A program made the translations under genes and the position numbers. Below, piece by piece: positions 10,401 through 20,337 of a stretch of DNA of 64,000 nucleotides (position 1 is its first letter; each line of letters starts with the position of its first letter). The DNA lies in the NCBI GenBank assembly GCA_963922205.1, contig CAWUHX010000212.1, positions 1-64,000 on the forward strand, in the 5' to 3' direction. The notes under the pieces are model-generated. The model worked only from the letters and a program-made list of their open reading frames with translations, ran no database searches and was not told the origin of the DNA. The stretch comes from Romanomermis culicivorax. Taxonomy: Eukaryota > Nematoda > Enoplea > Mermithida > Mermithidae.

Positions 10401-12295
10401 GTATCCATGTCCTCCGGATCACTTACGTCCTCCCACTGATTTGTTTTCTTTTTGCTTGGACCAGCTTTTAGCGCCTTGGGATAAATCCCAGACAGTAAAG
10501 TGTGGTCCGTAGCTTTAGCGGGATTTTTAATATCCGCAGGACACGAATATTCTGGCAAGTCATTATGAAATTGTGTAGCCCACCTGGCCATTACCTCTTG
10601 CCGCATCATATGGTAGACCTTGAACAACTGCCTCTTTACGATGTCCTTCTCATCTACGAAGTTTCGATCCTCGAACCCCGTTAGGTCTTGAGAGTACACC
10701 GTATAAAAGCGGAAGGCCAAGGTCTTCACTTGGGCCGGCGATACAATATCATGGGGGTACGTTGCCGTAACCCCACTCAATTCACCGCAAAACCCGTAGT
10801 GAAAGAACCCTAAAAATACGGCAATTGAATAATAGGCGTCCAGGCCAGCATACACAATTTCTGTGTCTTGAATCTTGGGGGCCAAGAACTTTTCTCGAAT
10901 CTTTTTGTCACCGAAGTCGCATTGGTATTTGCCGACATCAGCCAAGTAAAATTCGGTGAAAAGTCCTTTTAACCCAAGGTTTTCAGGACACAATCCTAAA
11001 TCACGAGCGTGATTGGCCATGGGCCCCGTCATCAATCTGACGCAAATTTCACAGTCCCAATATTTTCCAAATCCTTGGAGTATACGGGCCTGTATAATTT
11101 TCGTCTTATCATGAGCCGAGGCCCCTGACCCGGATCCGTAGACATTCAAAATTGCAACCAGATCGTCCACAACTTTGAAACCGACCAAGAAACGATCCAC
11201 CGATGCCAGGAATGAAATCAAATGATCCCATTCCTGCGGCTTCAATGTTGTAAGGTCGATCACAAAGCTGGAACCATCTATGTGTGCAAATGACACCAGC
11301 CTAGCGAACTCTTTCCCTTCCGGGTTCTGGATCGCTACCTTATAAGGTATAATACATACCTCGGTCTTCTTGACCTTTTCGACGTCAAATCCGACAACGC
11401 CTAGCCCCCGAAACTGGCTTGTGGCCAATTGCTTCAGGATCGGTTCGACGTTGCCGCCGTGAACCCGTTCGGGTTCCATTGGTCGTTGCGGCCAATAACC
11501 CATCGCGCCGGCGAACCATTGTTCGATTTCTCCGACGCGGACCAGACGCTTGATGTTATAATCTAAAAATCAAAAAGAATTTGCCCCTTGACCCTTTATA
11601 AATCAGGCATTAGGCCACCACCACCAAATAAATAATCAACTTTGACCGGCACCAAATTAGGAAAAAGATTTAGCGTGGGGAAAAATAAATTAATTAGTGA
11701 GGTTAGGTGTCAAAGTCATAAAGTAAGCAGGCCCAGTGATTAACGCAAATGCTACACCAATTTTTCAGGAACCTCACATTTGCACCACCTTTCGCTTCTC
11801 GACGTCGGCCGCCGTCAATTTACCACTTACCCTAGCGATAACTTCACGCCTCGGTACCAAAATTAAGTAATGAATAAATAACCAATTAAGGTTTTAATTA
11901 ATCCAAGAAATAAATTTAGTAAACCAGGGGCTTTAATAAAACCAAAAATAAATGCTTCGGAATCGGATCCAAGGTAAAAACCATTAGACTTTGGCTTTTT
12001 AGGGCCGTAAATCCATTAGGTTTTTTCTTTTCACCTATCCTAACATTTTTAGAAACTTTTCTTCGAACTCGTTTTCCCCTTGGTTGGCCCATTCAGAAAA
12101 TTGAGCGTGAAGAAATCATTCCTAAGACACCTAAATGGGCGAATTCGTCCCACATACCAAGAAATAATTAAATAAAAACTTACCGTCGGTCAAAAAATAA
12201 CGATTGTTTTGGCGGCCTTGCGGTTGGCCCGCCTTGATGTGGTCGGCGTGTGCGCAATAATTTCGCGCGAAAGGCGCAACGCCTAATTTCGACAT
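7499..12295 (-). CDS. retrotransposon second gene: DEDDy 3'-5' exonuclease-like domain plus RGG tail (two exons)
   Basis: My model: exon 1 12295-12184 (ATG at 12295, 37 codons plus one base), donor GTAAGT at 12183, acceptor TTTTTAG ending at 11563, exon 2 11562-7499. The join keeps frame and gives about 1391 aa; exon 2 alone has 1334 codons after its first ATG (11503). Numbered from that ATG, the N-terminal ~230 residues carry DEDDy (RNase D/WRN/MUT-7-type) exonuclease signatures. Motif I is VVGFDVE (D40, E42), motif II VGFKVVDDLVAI (D114), then NLGLKGLFTEFY, and motif III IVYAGLDAYYS (Y218 and D222, the Y-x3-D form). After that come a long middle region without a recognised family, an acidic stretch (TELESEEEDNSALL), a P/Q-rich stretch, a basic S/T-rich linker, a helical region (about 1060-1230), and a C-terminal RGG/RG box with Gln tail suggesting RNA binding. 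The exonuclease fold is inferred from motifs; activity and role are unknown. Confidence 0.78.
11563..12183 (-). other. predicted intron of the second gene (621 bp)
   Basis: On the minus strand it begins GTAAGTTTTT and ends TTTTTGATTTTTAG. The exon 1 frame ends with one base (G) and exon 2 opens with AT, giving an in-frame GAT. Codons continue without a stop for 19 residues upstream of the first internal ATG (11503), which is hard to explain unless this sequence is coding. The genomic copy keeps the intron, as expected if full-length RNA is reverse-transcribed unspliced. Confidence 0.72.
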
Positions 12296-12706
12296 TTTAA
12301 AAAATTTTTTAAATTTTTTGTAATTTTCGCGTTATATCTTCTAAAGTAAGCAAAATGTTAAAGAACACTTATCGTTACTTCAATATCGATACAATATACG
12401 AAATTACCGAAAATAATTTTATCGGGTCCTTGGGCTGGACGAAAAAATTTGTTCCGAAAATTTTGTGCGACGCGGAGCACAAGAAAAACACGACTTTTGA
12501 AATTGAAAATGAAAATTGGTCGTAAACCTCCCAGAATGTAATCCAAAAATTTTAGCGTCGGGTGTACAAATTAACAATATTATTCTGAAAATTTGACCCT
12601 TCGCTACCCAAAATTTAAGAAAGGTATTAAACGAATATAAATCGGTTAAATAACACAGAAAATAAAAATTTTATTCACATAAAATACACGTATACGGCAT
12701 TTTCCG
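12296..12706 (-). promoter_or_regulatory. spacer between gag-pol and the second gene with candidate splice acceptors
   Basis: About 410 bp of AT-rich DNA. In element orientation two plausible 3' splice sites occur: TTTGCTTACTTTAG ending at 12341, about 45 bp before the exon 1 ATG, and AAATTTTCAG near 12584. Either could join a 5' leader or a trans-spliced leader to the second gene. A short upstream ATG frame at 12546-12358 would be skipped by using the nearer acceptor. This is inference from motifs only. Confidence 0.4.
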
Positions 12707-15700
12707 CTAAAAATTTTTAGACACTGAAATAATGACCGGATGATCTTCGGTTTCGGCGGGATTTCCAGTTGCGTTAACTGGAGTATCCCGGAAGACCTGC
12801 GACATTTCGTGTCGAGACCATCTGGTACCTTCGTATCGAAAGTGTTTTAGCCTACTTGCCGATACGACCTGCTTTTTAAGCGGGTTATTCCAATGCGCTA
12901 TTGTGAGCACATTGTCTTTCAATCTTTTATCATCGATGATGATATATGGTCCTTGCCAAGGTAACCCCAATTTTTTCTGTCTGTCTACTTTCAACAGAAC
13001 CCAATCTTGATTTTTAAAACCAGAAGTTTTAATTTTGTTATCAAAATATTTCTTGCTGTCCTTAGCGGCTTTTTGTATGTTTTCGGCAATACTTTCGTAC
13101 AAATTTGTAAGATGGGTAGTCAAAACATACTTATAAGCCTCATAGTCATTAGGCATGACTATTCTAAGGGCAGCAGTGAAATTGATACCAAAATTAGCTT
13201 CATGCCCCCGCAGCAGTGAAAATGGCGAGCATTTCGTTGCTGCGTGAGGTGTGGCATTATATGCAAATACCACTGCACTGAGGTACCTTGGCCATTTATT
13301 GTTATCCTCAATTGCAACTTTTCGCAGCTGCTTTATTAGAGTTTGGTTAAATCTCTCAACCATACCATTACCCTGTGGGTGGTATGCTGTTGTGAAAATT
13401 TTTCTGCACTCTAACAGTTTACAGACTGCTTTCATAAGATCTGAATTAAATCCAGATCCGTTATCACTAAGAAGTTTTCTTGGGGTACCGTGCCTAAATA
13501 TCACATGCTCTAAGAATGCATCCACTATGGTTTCAGCCGTCTGATCAGGAATCAATATAGCTTCAACCCATTTAGTGAAATAATCCTGAAAGACAATGAC
13601 ATATGGGCGACGTTCCCTCAAGGGAGCAATCCCTACTATGTCCACAGACACAATATCGAAGGGACCCTCCGGTATAATGGGTATCAATGGGGATATGGAG
13701 CTTTTACCGGGAGTAGCCACTTGGCAGACAGGGCAAAACTTCAACCAATTTCTGACATCTTTTTCAATGCCAGGCCACCAGAACCGCTGTTTGACAATAC
13801 CCAGAGTTCTTTTGAACCCTTGGTGTGTCATTATAACGGCTCCGTGATATTGGTGAAGTATGCTGTCTCTGAGGGAATTCGGGACCACGATCTGATCATG
13901 GCCACGTCCCTCAGTTTCCCTATAAAGAACTCCGTTATCCTCATAGAATCCACTATGATACTTCGTAGTGCTTTTGACCCCTAATCTTTCCCAAATTGGG
14001 GTAAGATTAGTGTCTTCTTTTTGCAATTGAGCGATAACATTTAGATCAATTGGATAATCGATCTTATCATCATCCTTTTCTTCCTTTTCTCCTTCCTTCA
14101 CCTCTTCAAATTCCTTCTCTCTATTCGGGAAAAGCCAAGCAATGTTTTCAGGATCATTTGGTACAGATGTACCCTGTTCTTGATTTTGTGCACTCTGATC
14201 CTGAAGTTTTGCTTGTCTTCTAGTTGTGACTGCATCAACTACCGTAAGCTTCTGCATTTCATTTCTGCTCTGCAATACATCTTTGGTAGTTGGTGCAATA
14301 TTGTCATTTCCTACCGTCAATTCCTGGATATCCGTCAATTCCTTGGTCTGCTTGGGGACAATTTTTTCGTCTCTACTTTCAACCTCTTCGTCCCTCATCC
14401 TCTGAAATTGTTGTACCAGTATTTGGGTTTCAACTTCATTGGTTTGAGTTCCGAAATTACGAAATTGAATTTTGAAGACATATTCCCATTTTGGTGGGTT
14501 TTTGTCCTTAGCGTCTTCGGGTTCATCTTTTCTTGAGAGAAAATCGGCCATTGCGTTTTGTCTACCGGGCACATACTCCAACCTATGATTAAATTGATTT
14601 ATAATGGAATACCATCTTTTCAATTTATCATTGGTTTGAGTATTTACTTTCATAGATAAAAGAGGTTTATGATCAGTTTTGATCAATACTTTTTGTCCAA
14701 ACAAATAGTGCCGGTAAACTTTAAGACCATAGACAACCGCTAGGCATTCTCGCTCTGTAGCACACCACTTCCTCTCGTCTTCCTTAAGGATTCGGCTGCT
14801 ATAGGCTATTACCCATTGGTCATCTTTAGTCTTCTGATAAAGTACTGCTCCCAGTGCGGTTCCACTGGCATCTGTTTGGAGAATGAACTCCGCAGTTCCA
14901 TCCAAAACAGGATACCGTAGAAATGGCACTGAGGTGAGTGCTTTTTTCAGTTTTTCAAACGCTTGGCGATGTTCCTCTGTTGCTTGGAACTTCTTCTTTC
15001 CCGTAGCGGTAAGCTTATACAATGGTTCTGCAAGATTTGCAAGGTTTGGGATAAATTTCTTACACCATTGCAGTATCCCCAGAAATCGTTGCATGCGCTT
15101 AACGCTATTGGGAAATTCGAATTCCGTAATAGCCTTCACTTTTTTCGGATCTGGTGAGATTCCATTTTCGTCCAGTATGTGTCCAAGAAAATGAACACTT
15201 TTTGGAAGAAATTCGCACTTCTCCGGTTTAAGTGTTAGCTTTGCTTTCCGAAGAGCTTGCAAGACCAACTCTAAATTCTCCAAATGTTCCTCATAAGTCT
15301 TGGAGAACACAATGATATCATCAATATACACCAGGCAGATTCTCCAGACTAGACCATGCAACACTCTCTCCATCATTCTCTGAAACTCTGCAGGTGCATT
15401 TTTAAGTCCGAAAGGCATAACTTTGAACTGATATAGGCCTTCCTGACATATAAATGCAGTTTTCTCCTTGCTACTCTCCTCAAGTGGGACTTGCCAATAT
15501 CCAGACTTTAGATCCAATGTGGTATAAAATTTGGCATTACCTAGACAATCCAAATAATCATCCATTCTAGGTATAGGGTACCTATCGTCCTTAGTAACCT
15601 CATTTATACCTCTGAAATCCACAACTGGTCTCGTGGAACCGTCCTTTTTCCCAACTAGGAAAAGTGGAGCAGCCCACGGTGACCGGCTGGGTTCAATAAC

Positions 15701-18700
15701 TCCTTTATCTAACATGTCTTGGACTTGAGCTCTAATCCCTGATCTTTGGTTAATGGGAGCTCTGTAATAATGTTTTGCCACTGGCATTGCATTACCAGTA
15801 TCAATTTTGCACGTAAGATACGGTGTTGTAGTTAAGGGATCATTGGGTAAGCTGAAAACATCCCTGTATTTAGACAGTTTTGCTACAGCTGTTTCCTTTA
15901 ATTCCTCATTGATATCAGCCTTGGAGATCATTTTATATAGCGCTTCCCTAAATGCCAATGCATCATGCACGGACATTCTGGGAGTGGCATTAAAATTATC
16001 TTCAACACTAAATATCCCACAACTCGTACTTTGTACGTCTGATACTCCTGAATTTTCTTGTAATATTGAGTCACAGTAGCCTACAACCTGATTAGGTTGC
16101 AATTGGCATCCGGAACCCGTATTATTCGAAATCATCAGAACAAAGTCTTCCCGTTTACCATCAACCAGTGTGCTATCAACTCTGAATTTCTTTTCTTCTT
16201 TATTTCCATCTATGACCAAACAATCGAGATCTGTTTTAGACGATCGTTCCCATAACCTTGCCTTAATAAGCACATCAGTTCCGTGTGGTACGTATACTTT
16301 CGTACATGATACCACTGGAACCACTATACCTAATTGGCAGATCCTGGGGTATTGATCCTCTTCAGGACTTGAATGTACTATAGGTGCTTCCCCTATACAA
16401 TCAATAGCTTGTATATGACTCGCGTGATCTTTAGGTACAACACTTATAGCTTTCTCAACTCCATTAAGTTTCATGATACCTTTACCAAAATCTATCATTG
16501 CTCCAACATCCGGATGTGCTAAGAAATCCGTTCCAATTATGAGATTTTCCTCCGCATTAGGAATGATTATGGCTTTCACCAAGAAAACTCCAAATTCACA
16601 ATGCATTTTGAATTGTATGTAACCATGTGCATGTACTACTGCACCATCAGCAACAGTGACTTTTAGTATCTCAGGATATCCGGTATATTCTTCATCAAAA
16701 GCTTCCTTAAGAAACCATGAAGACATCACCGAACACTGAGCACCAGTATCCACTAGAGCCTTGGTGTTAGTATTACATACGGTCACATTAATGTGAAATG
16801 GGAGAGTTCGAGGGAATTTAGAAAACCTTAATCGTTCCTCCTGATTAGGAATTATCCCATGCTTGAACGCTTTCGTAACCTTTGAATAATCTTCTTTCAT
16901 CATGGCACACTTCAATACTCCAGGCCATTTCATCTCACTAACACCTTGACCCGTAGTGGCAATGCTATTAACACCTCCAGCAGATCCCAACTCTGTCTGA
17001 CTGGACGTGGATGGTTGACTACTGGAAATGGCTTGCACACTTGGGCTAGGGTTACTGATTTGAACCTGACCTTGAGGGGGAGCTGTGATCATCAGCTGTT
17101 GGCTAGGGGCTGGCAGTTGTGGTGCCATATAGAGTTGCTCATTCCGCAATCTATTCTGGTAATCCATAAATCGTTGATAAGTATCATAATCCATAGTATC
17201 ACCATAATAACCTACGGCATGAGCACCTCTACTGCTCCCGCCAACATATCCTCCTCTAAAGCCTCCAAACTGTTGCCTGAAACCTCTGTTTCCACCATAT
17301 CGATTATCCCAATTACGTCCTTGTGCATTTTTCCATTGAAGGGTTTTACATTCGGACGTGTCATGAGAATTATTTCTATGGTATCGACAATATGGTTTCC
17401 TGAACTCGTTTCCACCAGGTTTTTGGGGTTTGCCCTTATTAACTTTGGCAGAAATTTCATTCAATTTAGCATCAGTTTTTTGGCTTATCTCCTGATAACA
17501 CTGAGCTAACTTCGCAATCTCCTGTGATAACTTTGCTAGAACAGAATCACTGCTAGGTTCCTCAGGCTCTTTTCCCTTTTGGGGAGTAGTAGCCATTTGA
17601 GTCCCCTGTGAGTTATTCTCTTCTATAGAAGTATCGGAATCCTTCTTTTCTGACACTAGGATCGGGGCTTGCTTCTCTCTCCTTGCTTGCTGTCGCATAG
17701 CTTTATTTTGAAACTGCCTTTGTGGGGCATTGCCAAATTTATTTCTACCGACATAAGCCACTTCAGCTTGCCCTTCACCCATCGTCACCTCATTTATCAC
17801 AATTGGAGATTCCGGAGTTCCTCTCTTTTTATAAGCAGCTGTGTTCCGCTTATCAATCTTGTGCACATCCTCTGCTAGATCATGCCATGTTTCATACTTC
17901 TCCCTTTGATCTAGCAACTCCATCTGATACTCTTCAGATGCTTTATACAAAAAGGTATCAATTATGAAACGATCTCTGAACTCTTCGGTCTTATTAGGAT
18001 ACAATCTATCTACTAGCACACTAATTCTCTTGAGGAATTTCACTGGAGCTTCATCAAATTCCTGCTTTATGTTCATCAGCTCCCTTGTTTGCATACCGAC
18101 ATTTGAATCTGGAGCTTGCACTTTGAGCAACTTTCTTCGGGCTTTTTCGTAACTCTTGAACCTTTTGGCAGTAGCTTTCGGTACACCCTTAGAAAGCGCT
18201 CGTAAGGCAGCCAGCTTCATTTTATCAGTAGTTTCTGAAGTAAATTCTGCCTCTAAATCATTTAGGAAGCTGAGAACTTGTGTCTCAGTCATGTCATCGA
18301 GGAGTAGCTTTGGCTTTACAGCCTTCACTATATCTGACACAGTAGGCTCCAATCCATCCACTGAGGAGTCATCAGAATCTGATGAATTTCCTCGTGTGGA
18401 CTTTTTGGATCGTTTGTGCTTCGACGTAGTATGTTTGCTTTCCTTATGACTACCTGCTGCTTCCTCATCAGCCTCTTGGAAAAATTGAGCAACTATATCA
18501 CTTGCTTGTTCTCGAACAGCAAGCGGTTCAGTTACCATTTTTTCCGTAGAAACCTTTGATTTCACAGCAGGTTTGACTGTGAACTTTTGCTCTGACTTAT
18601 CTGCTTCCATCTGCCGTAACCTTTGGTCATTGGCAATACAGGTTGCAGACGTCGTTGGCAAAGTTCTACACATATCCTGAGTTTGCAATGGTCTGTCTGT

Positions 18701-19315
18701 AGTCATACTCACTCGGATATCCCTTTCCTTTTGATCCAGGACGAATCTTTCCAATAGTCCTTGGACTCCGACCATCGAATCGGCCATTTTATCGATTTTG
18801 ACGTTTAGTCGTCGAATTTCGTCGTCCTTTTGACTCATTTCGAATCGTAAGTCGTCCAATGGATCGTGACGGTAATCATCCCGAATAATATTATCCATAT
18901 TTTCGTTAACGTATTCGCGATGATAGGTATCAAATCGTTGTCGAGGTCGTCGAAAACGTTCCTCTCTAAATTGATCAAATGGATCAATATGATCCTCGGC
19001 CAATTTCGGCCTTCTATCAATAGGCGCTAATAATTGAGCGTCTCTATCTTCGGCAGTCAATAGTTCCTTTGCCGTGGCCATATTATTGATATTATTGCTG
19101 GCCATTATAGGCGCTACGGAAGTGGGAGCGCTTACTGGGTCCAATTTTACCTCAGCCCGCTGGCTTATGGCACTTGAGTCGGAGCCTTTCCGCTTGCTCG
19201 TAGTATTAGATACCACGGGCAGTGGGAAAGATTTATCCGACTCATCATGCCTTACACCAGGCGGAGTCCTCGGTAAAGTCGTACCAGAGGCTAAATCCTC
19301 AGTATTTTTGGACAT
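12707..19315 (-). CDS. Gypsy-class Gag-Pol polyprotein, intact (2202 aa)
   Basis: Single open frame. The frame is already open at the LTR junction, but the first ATG is at 19315, so I start there. The N-terminal ~600 residues are Gag (acidic/basic linkers and an alpha-helical capsid-like part). A zinc knuckle of the C-x2-H-x4-H-x4-C form (CRYHRNNSHDTSEC) lies near residue 645. An RG-rich stretch follows, then the aspartic protease (ALVDTGAQCSVMSSW, near 855). The reverse transcriptase follows with VYIDDIIVF near 1330, then RNase H (LQTDASGTALGAVLYQ near 1478). The integrase has an HHCC finger (HQGF...CPVC) and a DD35E core: VSVDIVG, LLSDNGSGF, MVERFNQTL, with exactly 35 residues between the second Asp and the Glu. 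The C-terminal part ends with SRLKHFRYEG-like sequence typical of Gypsy integrase tails. No chromodomain or envelope seen. All catalytic residues look intact, so this copy may be active. Confidence 0.95.
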   Translation of the reverse strand: MSKNTEDLASGTTLPRTPPGVRHDESDKSFPLPVVSNTTSKRKGSDSSAISQRAEVKLDPVSAPTSVAPIMASNNINNMATAKELLTAEDRDAQLLAPIDRRPKLAEDHIDPFDQFREERFRRPRQRFDTYHREYVNENMDNIIRDDYRHDPLDDLRFEMSQKDDEIRRLNVKIDKMADSMVGVQGLLERFVLDQKERDIRVSMTTDRPLQTQDMCRTLPTTSATCIANDQRLRQMEADKSEQKFTVKPAVKSKVSTEKMVTEPLAVREQASDIVAQFFQEADEEAAGSHKESKHTTSKHKRSKKSTRGNSSDSDDSSVDGLEPTVSDIVKAVKPKLLLDDMTETQVLSFLNDLEAEFTSETTDKMKLAALRALSKGVPKATAKRFKSYEKARRKLLKVQAPDSNVGMQTRELMNIKQEFDEAPVKFLKRISVLVDRLYPNKTEEFRDRFIIDTFLYKASEEYQMELLDQREKYETWHDLAEDVHKIDKRNTAAYKKRGTPESPIVINEVTMGEGQAEVAYVGRNKFGNAPQRQFQNKAMRQQARREKQAPILVSEKKDSDTSIEENNSQGTQMATTPQKGKEPEEPSSDSVLAKLSQEIAKLAQCYQEISQKTDAKLNEISAKVNKGKPQKPGGNEFRKPYCRYHRNNSHDTSECKTLQWKNAQGRNWDNRYGGNRGFRQQFGGFRGGYVGGSSRGAHAVGYYGDTMDYDTYQRFMDYQNRLRNEQLYMAPQLPAPSQQLMITAPPQGQVQISNPSPSVQAISSSQPSTSSQTELGSAGGVNSIATTGQGVSEMKWPGVLKCAMMKEDYSKVTKAFKHGIIPNQEERLRFSKFPRTLPFHINVTVCNTNTKALVDTGAQCSVMSSWFLKEAFDEEYTGYPEILKVTVADGAVVHAHGYIQFKMHCEFGVFLVKAIIIPNAEENLIIGTDFLAHPDVGAMIDFGKGIMKLNGVEKAISVVPKDHASHIQAIDCIGEAPIVHSSPEEDQYPRICQLGIVVPVVSCTKVYVPHGTDVLIKARLWERSSKTDLDCLVIDGNKEEKKFRVDSTLVDGKREDFVLMISNNTGSGCQLQPNQVVGYCDSILQENSGVSDVQSTSCGIFSVEDNFNATPRMSVHDALAFREALYKMISKADINEELKETAVAKLSKYRDVFSLPNDPLTTTPYLTCKIDTGNAMPVAKHYYRAPINQRSGIRAQVQDMLDKGVIEPSRSPWAAPLFLVGKKDGSTRPVVDFRGINEVTKDDRYPIPRMDDYLDCLGNAKFYTTLDLKSGYWQVPLEESSKEKTAFICQEGLYQFKVMPFGLKNAPAEFQRMMERVLHGLVWRICLVYIDDIIVFSKTYEEHLENLELVLQALRKAKLTLKPEKCEFLPKSVHFLGHILDENGISPDPKKVKAITEFEFPNSVKRMQRFLGILQWCKKFIPNLANLAEPLYKLTATGKKKFQATEEHRQAFEKLKKALTSVPFLRYPVLDGTAEFILQTDASGTALGAVLYQKTKDDQWVIAYSSRILKEDERKWCATERECLAVVYGLKVYRHYLFGQKVLIKTDHKPLLSMKVNTQTNDKLKRWYSIINQFNHRLEYVPGRQNAMADFLSRKDEPEDAKDKNPPKWEYVFKIQFRNFGTQTNEVETQILVQQFQRMRDEEVESRDEKIVPKQTKELTDIQELTVGNDNIAPTTKDVLQSRNEMQKLTVVDAVTTRRQAKLQDQSAQNQEQGTSVPNDPENIAWLFPNREKEFEEVKEGEKEEKDDDKIDYPIDLNVIAQLQKEDTNLTPIWERLGVKSTTKYHSGFYEDNGVLYRETEGRGHDQIVVPNSLRDSILHQYHGAVIMTHQGFKRTLGIVKQRFWWPGIEKDVRNWLKFCPVCQVATPGKSSISPLIPIIPEGPFDIVSVDIVGIAPLRERRPYVIVFQDYFTKWVEAILIPDQTAETIVDAFLEHVIFRHGTPRKLLSDNGSGFNSDLMKAVCKLLECRKIFTTAYHPQGNGMVERFNQTLIKQLRKVAIEDNNKWPRYLSAVVFAYNATPHAATKCSPFSLLRGHEANFGINFTAALRIVMPNDYEAYKYVLTTHLTNLYESIAENIQKAAKDSKKYFDNKIKTSGFKNQDWVLLKVDRQKKLGLPWQGPYIIIDDKRLKDNVLTIAHWNNPLKKQVVSASRLKHFRYEGTRWSRHEMSQVFRDTPVNATGNPAETEDHPVIISVSKNF

Positions 19316-19409
19316 TTTGAGCCCTAAGTCTTTGTAAAAACCTTTAGGTTTTGTGACACCTCGAGTGACTCTGCGCTCTTCCGTATTGCAAGTGTCAGAA
19401 GCCACCACT
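19316..19409 (-). promoter_or_regulatory. primer-binding zone and leader of the Gypsy element
   Basis: Directly after the 5' LTR (element orientation) comes AGTGGTGGCTTCTGACAC. TGG marks the complement of a tRNA CCA end, so TGGTGGC... is the likely primer-binding site. Two other LTR remnants in the window (near 56019 and 62923) carry the same AACA/AGTGGTGGC junction, which supports the boundary. The tRNA species was not identified. Confidence 0.6.
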
Positions 19410-20006
19410 TGTTATGTTTATGTCTCTGCTTAGATCCGAAGATGTCAGCAATATAACTCAAGTCCTATCGGCTTGTACTCAATCGACTACTGTAGGTCAC
19501 TCAAAGGAGCTTCCTATTAGCAATCAACTGAACACAGTGCAACAGTCCTTAAGCAGAAATAAACACAACCTTCAGTCACTAATAAGTAACTGGAAACTCT
19601 AACTCTTGCAATCGAAGGGCACTCAGGGTCTCCCCAGATGCCTCCTAAAGGTTCACACAAACACACAGAACTCACTTCAGTAATATCCAAAAGGACTGGG
19701 GCGTCACCTTGGCTTGGCTCCCGTGTAAGACGACTCCCTCCAACCGCTCAATGCGCGAGTAATAATAATAATATAAATAATAAATAATTATTATAATAGT
19801 AATATGCAAATGTGGTGTGAGGCTGTCAGCGTCGGCCTTTACTAGGCGAAACAGTACAATATAATTTATAACGGACGCGACTCGCCCGAAACACACCAAA
19901 GTACGAGAATGATAAACATTGCTCTTTTTGGTCGAATCGTAACTTTGTCGATTCACCAATTTTGCATAGATGTGGGATTGCTACTGCCGTAAGCACATCC
20001 CCAACA
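19410..20006 (-). repeat. 5' LTR of the Gypsy element
   Basis: 597 bp, pairs with 6004-6598. Differences are mainly transitions plus a 3-bp change in the (AAT)n tract. It presumably carries the promoter; no TATA box was assigned. Confidence 0.93.
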
Positions 20007-20333
20007 AATCATCTTTTTAGCCCTAACCCAAGAGGAACAAGGGCCCTTCTAGCTGAGGAGAGACTCAAGGGAGAAGACTTACCTAGTCTTGCTTCTCAAA
20101 CTAAGATTTGACGAAGGGCGCAATGGGTCCCTGGTGGCTTCAGATAGCAATCAACAAATGGGGGAAAAGGTCCACTCAGTTCAGCGATGGGTAACTCGGG
20201 ACGTCGGGGGGCGACACTCTAGTATTTAATCAGAGGGGTGATGGGGTGACCAGGTGCTACGTGAGCAATAGGTATGTTCCTATGTGAGTCGGGTGGTGGA
20301 CGCTACAGGTAAAATATGCAAATTTATTGGAAA
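20007..20333. other. spacer between two LTR elements
   Basis: About 330 bp, GC-richer than average, no open frame of note and no similarity to the Penelope fragment on the other side of the first element. It runs straight up to the GATG target duplication of the next element. Confidence 0.5.
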
Positions 20334-20337
20334 GATG

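Larger units (their letters stand above)
6004..20006 (-). mobile_element. Gypsy-class LTR retrotransposon, full length, with extra exonuclease-like gene
   Basis: Two ~596-bp LTRs (6004-6598 and 19410-20006), both TG...CA, bracket 12.8 kb of internal sequence read on the minus strand. Order from the 5' LTR: LTR, primer-binding zone AGTGGTGGCTTCTGACAC directly after the LTR, gag-pol (19315-12707), spliced second gene (12295-7499), candidate small ORF (7090-6704), purine-rich stretch ending GAGGGA, 3' LTR. The LTRs differ at roughly a dozen to fifteen positions by eye, so the insertion is fairly young, and both large reading frames are open. No target duplication is present: CAATT is outside the left end and AATCA outside the right. 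The element may be a recombinant, or its flanks may have changed. Confidence 0.9.

Noticed and set aside
16946-17509. 187-codon + strand frame
   Set aside because: Antisense to the intact gag-pol; no independent signal.
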